27,627 nucleotides of DNA from Gammaproteobacteria bacterium (GTDB taxonomy: Bacteria; Pseudomonadota; Gammaproteobacteria; Steroidobacterales; Steroidobacteraceae). The stretch lies in contig JAQGOE010000005.1 of NCBI GenBank assembly GCA_028293725.1, positions 1-27,627 of the forward strand, given 5' to 3'. The notes under the pieces were generated by a model. It was not told where the DNA came from and did no database searches. It was given only the letters and a program-made list of their open reading frames with translations. The position numbers and the translations under genes were made by a program. Positions 1-6,563 of the stretch are shown piece after piece (the first letter of the stretch is position 1; the number at the start of each line of letters is the position of its first letter).

Positions 1-79
1 CGGGCGGAATTGGCGTCGGGAGACAATAATCTGGCGCCTGGGGTGCGGCGTTTCCCGGGCTTTTCCGTAACGTGGGCGT

Positions 80-1771
80 ATGTCGGCACAGCATTTCAAA
101 TTTTGGCCGGAACGTTCGCTGCATCACCTGGACCTGCCGGCGACCAACGTGTTTTACAACGCGGAGGTTTCCGCGCGCCGCCGCCCTGACAAGCCCTGCC
201 TCATCTATTACGACACGCGGATCACTTTTGCCGAGGTGGTCGCGGCAGCGGAGCGCCTGGCGGGATATCTCGAGCAGCACTGCGGGGTCCGCCAAGGCGA
301 TCGCGTTCTGCTCTACATGCAGAACAGCCCGCAATTCGTGATCGCGTACTATGCGATTCTGCGCGCCAATGCGGTCGTGGTTCCTCTCAACCCCATGTAT
401 CTCACGCAGGAGTTCCTGCGGTGCGCGCGGGACGCGGGAGGCCGGGTCGCCATCGTGTCACAGGAACTCTTTCCGCGCGTCGAGCCGTTGGTCGGAAGTC
501 CGGACCTCGAGCGAGTGATCGTAGCTGCCTACGCGGACTATCTGCGCACGCCGACGGATCTTCCGGTGCCCGACTTCGTGCGGGCCCCGCGCCGTGAGTT
601 GTCGGGTCCCGCTCTGACTCTCTGGAGCGATGTGCAGGCGATGGGTCTCGCTCCAGGTCCCATGACGGCAGGACCCGACGATCTGTGCGTGATGCCCTAC
701 ACATCCGGTACCACGGGCGAACCGAAAGGCTGCATGCATACCCACCGCAGCACGATGCATACGTTGGTGGCTTCGATGCAGTGGTTCGATACACAGCCCG
801 AGGCAACCCAACTCGCGCTCGTCCCTTTCTTCCATGTGACGGGTATGCAGGGAAGCATGAATGGTCCGATGTACTGCGGCAACACGGTTGTGATACTGCC
901 CCGCTGGGATCGTGACGCGGCGGCCGAGTGTGTGCAGCGATACCGGGTGTCCGGTTGGACTTCCGTTCCAACTCTGAACCAGGATTTCTTCTCCAACCCC
1001 AATCTCGATCGCTATGATCTGTCCTCGATCCGGCGATTGAGCGGCGGCGGTGCCGCCATGCCGGCAGCGGTCGCGCAGCGTCTGCAGGAGCGGGGCATTA
1101 CCTACTTCGAGGGCTACGGGCTGAGCGAGACCATCGCCGCCACGCACATCAATCCTCCTCACCGGGCGAAAAAGCAGTGTCTGGGTATCCCGATCTACGG
1201 CGTGGATTCACGCGTCGTCGATCCCGTGACTCTGCAGGAACTGCCCACCGGCGAGGTGGGTGAGATTGTCACGCACGGTCCGCAGGTATTTCAGGGATAC
1301 TGGAACAGACCGGAGCAAACCGCCGCGGCCTTCGTCGAGATCGACGGTAAACGCTTCTTGCGCACCGGCGATCTCGGCCGGGTCGATGAAGACGGCTATT
1401 TTTTCATGGTCGATCGCCTGAAGCGCATGATCAATGCCTCGGGGTTCAAGGTATGGCCCAGCGAGGTCGAGACATTCATGTACCAACACCCTGCAGTGCT
1501 GGAAGCTTGCGTGATCGGTATCCCGGACGCTCATCGGGGCGAGACCGTAAAGGCGCTGGTGGTCGTTCGACCCGAGTGGCGTGGGCGCCTCACGGAGCAG
1601 GCCGTAATCGACTGGTGCCGCGAAAACATGGCGGCGTATAAGGTACCGCGAGTGGTTGCTTTCGTGGAGTCATTGCCGAAGTCAGGATCTGGCAAGATTC
1701 AATGGCGCGAGCTCCAGGAACGTGAAAAGGCGGCCGTTTCCCAGCGAGGCGATACAACCTCATGCATTTGA
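80..1771 (+). CDS. AMP-forming acyl-CoA ligase (long-chain fatty acid/aryl acid type)
   Basis: This 563-residue protein belongs to the ANL adenylating superfamily. These enzymes activate a carboxylic acid with ATP to an acyl-AMP and then form the CoA thioester in the cytoplasm. The P-loop-like motif TSGTTGEPKG is at residues 208-217, the A5-type motif GYGLSET follows in the middle, the hinge region has RTGDLG and VDRLKRMI, and the catalytic lysine lies in PKSGSGK (K539). Length is normal for a FadD-like ligase. An in-frame TAA at 68-70 and the first ATG at 80 fix the start, but no strong ribosome-binding site is visible. The stop overlaps the next gene by 10 nt, so it is operonic with the two acyl-CoA dehydrogenases. 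The substrate cannot be read from the sequence. The partnership with a two-subunit dehydrogenase is reminiscent of steroid side-chain or other branched or bulky acid degradation, which is inference. Confidence 0.93.
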   Translation: MSAQHFKFWPERSLHHLDLPATNVFYNAEVSARRRPDKPCLIYYDTRITFAEVVAAAERLAGYLEQHCGVRQGDRVLLYMQNSPQFVIAYYAILRANAVVVPLNPMYLTQEFLRCARDAGGRVAIVSQELFPRVEPLVGSPDLERVIVAAYADYLRTPTDLPVPDFVRAPRRELSGPALTLWSDVQAMGLAPGPMTAGPDDLCVMPYTSGTTGEPKGCMHTHRSTMHTLVASMQWFDTQPEATQLALVPFFHVTGMQGSMNGPMYCGNTVVILPRWDRDAAAECVQRYRVSGWTSVPTLNQDFFSNPNLDRYDLSSIRRLSGGGAAMPAAVAQRLQERGITYFEGYGLSETIAATHINPPHRAKKQCLGIPIYGVDSRVVDPVTLQELPTGEVGEIVTHGPQVFQGYWNRPEQTAAAFVEIDGKRFLRTGDLGRVDEDGYFFMVDRLKRMINASGFKVWPSEVETFMYQHPAVLEACVIGIPDAHRGETVKALVVVRPEWRGRLTEQAVIDWCRENMAAYKVPRVVAFVESLPKSGSGKIQWRELQEREKAAVSQRGDTTSCI

Positions 1772-2913
1772 ATTTCAGTCCCGAGGAACAGGCGTTTCGC
1801 GCCGAAGTCCGTGCTTTTCTGGCGACGGAATTGCCCGAGGAGATCCGTGACAAGGTCCGCTCGGGGGGGCGCCTGGAAAAGGACGACATGTTGCGCTGGC
1901 AACAGATCCTATATCGCCGTGGATGGGGCGCCGGGATGTGGCCCAGCCGCTTCGGGGGCGCAGACTGGAGTGTCTTTCAGCAACACATTTTCGAGGAAGA
2001 GTGTGCCACCGCCGGCGCTCCGCCCCAGATTCCGTTCGCGGTGAAAATGGTCGCCCCGGTGTTGATGACCTTCGGCAGCGTGGCCCAACAGGAATATTTC
2101 CTGCCGCGGATTATCTCGGGCGAGCACTGGTGGTGTCAGGGTTATTCCGAGCCGGGCTCCGGCTCCGACCTGGCTTCGTTACGTATGGCCGCGGTACGCG
2201 CCGGTGACGAGTACGTCGTGAATGGCCAGAAAACCTGGAATACGCTCGGACAGTATGCCGATTGGATCTTCTGCCTGGTCAGGACCCAGAGCGAAGGGCG
2301 GCCACAGGAAGGCATCTCGTTCCTCCTGATCGACATGAAGTCGCCGGGGATCCGGGTACGCCCGATCATCACCCTCGATGGCGAGCACGAGATCAACGAC
2401 ATCTTCTTCGACAATGTGCGGGTGCCGGTGGGGAACCGGGTGGGCGAGGAGAACCGGGGCTGGACCTACGCCAAGTTCCTGCTCGGACATGAGCGTACCA
2501 ACACCGCGGGCATCGGCAATTGCAAACGCAACCTGTCGCGCCTCAAACAGATGGCGATGACGGCGAACGTGAATGGCCGGCCGCTGTGGGAGGATGCGCG
2601 CTTTCGCGATCGCATCGTGCGGGTGGAGCTCGAGTTGATGGCGCTCGAGATTACGAACCTGCGCATGTTGTCCGCGATGGCCGCCGGTGCCCGTGCGCCG
2701 GGGCCCGAAGTCTCGGCACTGAAGATCAAAGGCTCCGAGATCATCCAGGAGCTGGCGGAGTTGCAGATGCTCACCCTGGGTCCTGCCGCGATGGCCTACC
2801 TGCCGGACGCGCCGGTGACCGGCCAGTATTTCAACCAGCGCAAAACCACGATCTATGCCGGCTCGACCGAGATCCAGAAGAACATCATCGCCAAACTAGT
2901 GTTGGGTCTTTAA
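1762..2913 (+). CDS. Acyl-CoA dehydrogenase, subunit 1 of a probable heteromeric pair
   Basis: The 383-residue protein has the full acyl-CoA dehydrogenase (ACAD) layout: N-terminal helical domain, central beta domain and C-terminal helical domain. The flavin/substrate loop SEPGSGSD is at residues 129-136, followed by VNGQKTW, and the C-terminal motif IYAGSTEIQ is at 364-372. The enzyme should introduce the alpha-beta double bond into an acyl-CoA and pass electrons to ETF. In medium-chain enzymes the catalytic base is the glutamate of the YEG motif in this C-terminal segment; here that position is alanine (A366). The base may therefore come from an alternative place, such as helix G (candidate glutamates around VELELMALEI), as in isovaleryl-type enzymes. 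The gene starts inside the end of the ligase (10-nt overlap) and is followed after 10 nt by a second, dissimilar ACAD. Adjacent ACAD pairs often form alpha2-beta2 enzymes in bacteria that degrade steroids and related acids. Confidence 0.93.
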   Translation: MHLNFSPEEQAFRAEVRAFLATELPEEIRDKVRSGGRLEKDDMLRWQQILYRRGWGAGMWPSRFGGADWSVFQQHIFEEECATAGAPPQIPFAVKMVAPVLMTFGSVAQQEYFLPRIISGEHWWCQGYSEPGSGSDLASLRMAAVRAGDEYVVNGQKTWNTLGQYADWIFCLVRTQSEGRPQEGISFLLIDMKSPGIRVRPIITLDGEHEINDIFFDNVRVPVGNRVGEENRGWTYAKFLLGHERTNTAGIGNCKRNLSRLKQMAMTANVNGRPLWEDARFRDRIVRVELELMALEITNLRMLSAMAAGARAPGPEVSALKIKGSEIIQELAELQMLTLGPAAMAYLPDAPVTGQYFNQRKTTIYAGSTEIQKNIIAKLVLGL

Positions 2914-2923
2914 GGAGAAGGCG

Positions 2924-4063
2924 GTGGATTTCCGTTATACCGAGGAGCAGTTGGCTTTGCAGGAGACCCTGCGACGCTGGATTGCCCGCGATTATGATTT
3001 TGAGCGGCGCCGGATGCTGGCGCGCTCGCCCCTGGGTTACTCCGCCGAGGCCTGGGCGCGCTATGCCGACCTGGGTCTGTTGGCCTTACCCTTTCCCGAA
3101 GAATTTGGCGGGCTGGGCGGGAATGCCGTGGACGTCATGGCCGTGATGGAGGCGGTGGGGGAGGGACTCTTGCTGGAGCCCTACCTGAGTACGGTCGTGC
3201 TGTGCGGGGGCCTGATTCGCGACTCGGCTCCGAAGTCGGTGCAAGCGGCCCTGTTGCCGGAAATCGTCGCCGGGAGACTCCAGATTGCACTCGCCCCCTA
3301 CGAGGGCACCGGTCGTTATAACCTGTCACATGTCGCATGCAGCGCTGTGAGGCGGGGTAACGGTTGGATCCTTCGTGGCACCAAGACGATGGTGCTCGAT
3401 GCGCCGTCGGCGGACTACTTCCTGGTTTCGGCGCGCACCAGCGCCTCCGTCTCCGAGCCGGACGGCATTTCGCTGTTTCTCGTGCGCCGCGACGCTCCTG
3501 GTCTGACCCTTGTTGGATATCCAACCCATTCGGGCAGTAGAGCGGGCGACCTCCAACTCGATGATGTGGAAGTCGAGGATGATGCCGTGATCAGCGTCCC
3601 GGGGCAGGCGCTGGGCATCCTGGAGCGGGCCGTGGATCGGGCCGTTGCCGCGCTCTGCGCCGAGGCGCTGGGTGTCGTGACCGCCTTGAACCAGGCGACG
3701 CTGAGCTACTTGAAGAGCCGCAAACAGTTCGGGGTTCCCATCGGCACCTTCCAGGCCCTGCAACACCGGATGGCGGACATGTATATCGCGGGCGAGCAGA
3801 TTCGCTCGATGGCTATCCTGGCGGCCGTGCATGCCGACACGGAAGATGCCGCCGAGCGGCGTCGCGCGATATCCGCAGCGAAGGCTTATGTTGGACAGGC
3901 CTCGCGTTTTGTCGGTCAACAGGCGGTGCAGTTGCACGGCGCGATGGGTGTCGTCGACGAGTTTATCGTCAGCCACTACTTCAAGCGGCTCACCCTGATC
4001 GATCTGAGTTTCGGAGATGCCGGGTTTCACTTCGCGCGCTATAGCGACGCGCTGGTGGCGTAG
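2924..4063 (+). CDS. Acyl-CoA dehydrogenase, subunit 2 of a probable heteromeric pair
   Basis: This is a 379-residue ACAD-family protein that diverges from the gene before it. It starts with GTG at 2924, preceded by a good ribosome-binding site, AAGGAGAA (2912-2919). The C-terminal helical domain is well kept: the substrate/flavin helix reads SRKQFGVPIGTFQALQHRMA and the motif QLHGAMGVVDE is at residues 336-346. The central SEPGSGSD-type loop of its neighbour is not recognisable; the equivalent stretch (around YNLSHVACSAV) is degenerate. This asymmetry, with one subunit carrying a clear loop and the other carrying the best helical dimer segment, is typical of two-gene heteromeric ACADs (known family behaviour; pairing here is inferred). 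The gene is last in the operon. Its stop lies 9 nt from the stop of the convergent trehalase-hydrolase gene, and no terminator fits between them. Confidence 0.9.
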   Translation: MDFRYTEEQLALQETLRRWIARDYDFERRRMLARSPLGYSAEAWARYADLGLLALPFPEEFGGLGGNAVDVMAVMEAVGEGLLLEPYLSTVVLCGGLIRDSAPKSVQAALLPEIVAGRLQIALAPYEGTGRYNLSHVACSAVRRGNGWILRGTKTMVLDAPSADYFLVSARTSASVSEPDGISLFLVRRDAPGLTLVGYPTHSGSRAGDLQLDDVEVEDDAVISVPGQALGILERAVDRAVAALCAEALGVVTALNQATLSYLKSRKQFGVPIGTFQALQHRMADMYIAGEQIRSMAILAAVHADTEDAAERRRAISAAKAYVGQASRFVGQQAVQLHGAMGVVDEFIVSHYFKRLTLIDLSFGDAGFHFARYSDALVA

Positions 4064-4072
4064 GCGAGACGC

Positions 4073-6562
4073 TTACTCGAGAAAGGTGTTGAGGGCCTCG
4101 GCGCAGCGGCTGGGGTCCTCCCAAAAAGGGTTGTGACCCAACCCCTCGAATACTTTGACCTGCGCCTGCGGCAACGCCTGGCGCAAGGTGACGCGCACTT
4201 CCGGCTCCATGATGGGGTCAGCACTGCCCCAGATCAGTAGTGTGGGTGCTTTGAGCCGCGGCAAGGTGCGCTGCAGGTCGGCAGGGTCTCCCAGTCCCTG
4301 GTCGAGCACGGCCAACCACACCCGTAGCGGAATGCCGGCGGCGTCACGGCGCTGGCGGCGGATGAAATCCGGATCCACCGGAGTTGGCGAATCCCACCAG
4401 GCCACCATGAACGGCGAGTCGGGATCGAGAGGCTCTTTGAGTTGCCGGATCTGGGCGGCGAAATCGAACTGCGGCTTTTTGGGTGGCGCGCCGGGAGGCG
4501 GTCCGCCGGTGGAGGAGATCAGCACCACCTTGCCGGTCCGCTCGGGCCAGTTTTCCGCGAAGGTCTGAGCGATGATGCTGCCGAGCGAGTGACCGACGAT
4601 ATCGGCCTGGCGTGTGCCCAAAGAATCCAACAGCAGGACGATGTCGTAGGCAAAGTCCGGTAAGGTATAGCAACAGTCGGGTTTGCTGGAGCCTCCGTGT
4701 CCGCGCAGGTCGACCAGGATCAGGCGGAACCGCTTGGAGAGATACGGGACCAATGGGACCCAGTCACGGGCGTTGTCGGTATAGCCGTGGATGAGAACGA
4801 CCGGCTTACCTGTGGGATCGCCCATCAGGACGTAGGCCAGCGTCTCGCCGTTCGGAAGAGCGACGGTCTTCTTCATCGCGTCGAAGGCGTCGAGGTCGAT
4901 CTTCGGCGGTGAGGCTGCGGGCGTGGGATCAACGCACTGACTCAGACTAACGTACCCGGCGTCTGTCGGATACAGCGCCATCAGCTTCCGTATGACTCCG
5001 TTAGTCCAGCCAAAGCCATCCTGCGTTGGGTACTCGCCGCCGCCGCCGGAGCGCCCGGTGGTCATGACGTCGTATTTCTCGACGAGTTTCCCGCTCTGGC
5101 GATAAACGCTCTGCACATTCACCAGCCAACGGCAGGCGATCGCTTCCGCGAGTCTGGTTTGCCCGTTGCGGCGAAGTCCGTCGATGGCGATCCACTCGAG
5201 CGGCGCCCAGCCGTTGGGCGCGTCCCATTGTTGACCGGTACGCAGCGGGGTCGTGACGATGCCACCTGGTTGCAGCAATTCGTCGGTCACCGCCTTCGCG
5301 ACGCCGGCCGCTTGAGGCTCCGAGGCGACGCCGAAGAAGAGTGGATACAACGTCGCGGCCGATATCCGCGCAACAGGCGCCTTTTGCGTCCACCGGTAGT
5401 CGAAATAGACGCCTCGCGTACTATCCCACAGGTATCGGTCCATGGCGACGCGCCGGGCGTCGGCGCGGTGCGCGAAGTCGCTTGCGCAGGCGGCATCTCC
5501 CTTACGCTCGCAGCCCAAGCGGATCGCACCCTCGAGTCCATACAACAGGCTGTTGAGATCGACCGCTATGATTTCGGTGGTATCGATGGTGGCGCGGTTG
5601 CTGCCGTCGGCGAACCAGCGCGATCCGAAGTCCCAGCCGCTTTCGGCGGCGGCTCGCAGGTTGCGGAATACTTCCGGCGCGGGGCGACCGCTCTTGCCGG
5701 CAACCTCCATGTCCTCGCGATATGACTCGTCGCGTGGTGTGTCCTTATCGTCCCAATAGCGATTCAGGATGGATCCGTCGGTTAGTTTGACGACGTGGCG
5801 ATGCGCGGTGCCAGGACGCAAGGCGGCCGTGCCGCCCTCCATCCAGAACGCATATTCCCGCTTCAACTGCGGCAGATATTGGGCGTAGGCGGCGGCGGGG
5901 TCCTCCTTCGAGAGCAACCCCACCATCGCGAAGAAGAACGGCGGCTGTGAGCGGCTCAGATAGTAGGTCCGGGCGCCGTTGGGAATGTGACCGTAGGTGT
6001 CGAGAAGAAACGCGAAGTCCCGGACCATGTCGGTGAGCAGATCCTGGCGGCCGCTCTCGGCCAGGCCCAGCATGGTGAAGTACGAATCCCAGTAATAAAT
6101 TTCGCGAAATCTTCCGCCGGGCACAACGTAGGGGTATGGGAGCGGCAGCGCCGAGGAGTAACGCGGGGCTACCGGTGTTTTGCGCGTCAGTTGATCCCAC
6201 AACTGGTCGATGTGGGTGGTGATGGAGACCTTTTCGGGCGGCGATGGCACGGAGGCCGCCTGGGCTGGAAGATCGAAATGGTCGGCTACGAATTGCCTGA
6301 GCGCTTCCGGAGTGGCCGGTCGCGCGTGGTGATACTGAGTCAGAATCTCGCCTGGCGCGGTCTTAGGAACCGCGTCGACGAATGTCTTGCCATCCTCGTA
6401 GAGGGCCTCTGACTGGACCGCCGCGAACAGGTCCCTGAAAAGAACCTGGGGTGAAGCGAGGTGGGCTGCTGCTGGCGACGGTACTTTCGGTTGCGTCGAG
6501 GCGGCTGGCAGAAGTGCACATAGCAATAGACCTGCCCGCACGCCTCGACGAAATCCACTCAT
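4073..6562 (-). CDS. Secreted bifunctional protein: GH37 trehalase fused to alpha/beta hydrolase
   Basis: The 829-residue protein begins with a Sec signal (RRGVR followed by the hydrophobic AGLLLCALLPAA), so it should be periplasmic or exported. Residues about 40-545 are a complete alpha,alpha-trehalase (GH37). Signature 1, PGGRFREIYYWDSY, is at 148-161 and signature 2, QWDAPNGWAP, at 445-454. The catalytic acid aspartate lies in GWDFGSRW (D311) and the catalytic glutamate in GGGGEYPTQDGFGW (E510). Residues about 555-829 are a complete alpha/beta hydrolase: oxyanion segment IHGYTDN, nucleophile elbow GHSLGS (S659), acid D782 in WGSADP and histidine H810 in GLGHNPFW. Trehalases normally end where this hydrolase begins. 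The trehalase half should hydrolyse trehalose to two glucoses; the hydrolase substrate is unknown. The start codon lies 1 nt after the stop of the TonB receptor gene, so translation is probably coupled. No frameshift is involved, because one uninterrupted frame covers both domains. Confidence 0.93.
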   Translation of the reverse strand: MSGFRRGVRAGLLLCALLPAASTQPKVPSPAAAHLASPQVLFRDLFAAVQSEALYEDGKTFVDAVPKTAPGEILTQYHHARPATPEALRQFVADHFDLPAQAASVPSPPEKVSITTHIDQLWDQLTRKTPVAPRYSSALPLPYPYVVPGGRFREIYYWDSYFTMLGLAESGRQDLLTDMVRDFAFLLDTYGHIPNGARTYYLSRSQPPFFFAMVGLLSKEDPAAAYAQYLPQLKREYAFWMEGGTAALRPGTAHRHVVKLTDGSILNRYWDDKDTPRDESYREDMEVAGKSGRPAPEVFRNLRAAAESGWDFGSRWFADGSNRATIDTTEIIAVDLNSLLYGLEGAIRLGCERKGDAACASDFAHRADARRVAMDRYLWDSTRGVYFDYRWTQKAPVARISAATLYPLFFGVASEPQAAGVAKAVTDELLQPGGIVTTPLRTGQQWDAPNGWAPLEWIAIDGLRRNGQTRLAEAIACRWLVNVQSVYRQSGKLVEKYDVMTTGRSGGGGEYPTQDGFGWTNGVIRKLMALYPTDAGYVSLSQCVDPTPAASPPKIDLDAFDAMKKTVALPNGETLAYVLMGDPTGKPVVLIHGYTDNARDWVPLVPYLSKRFRLILVDLRGHGGSSKPDCCYTLPDFAYDIVLLLDSLGTRQADIVGHSLGSIIAQTFAENWPERTGKVVLISSTGGPPPGAPPKKPQFDFAAQIRQLKEPLDPDSPFMVAWWDSPTPVDPDFIRRQRRDAAGIPLRVWLAVLDQGLGDPADLQRTLPRLKAPTLLIWGSADPIMEPEVRVTLRQALPQAQVKVFEGLGHNPFWEDPSRCAEALNTFLE

Positions 6563-6563
6563 G

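Noticed and set aside
1..29. Possible tail of an upstream gene (ending GGIGVGRQ then TAA at 27-29)
   Set aside because: Nine codons are too few to support a gene call; another frame is also open at the left edge.
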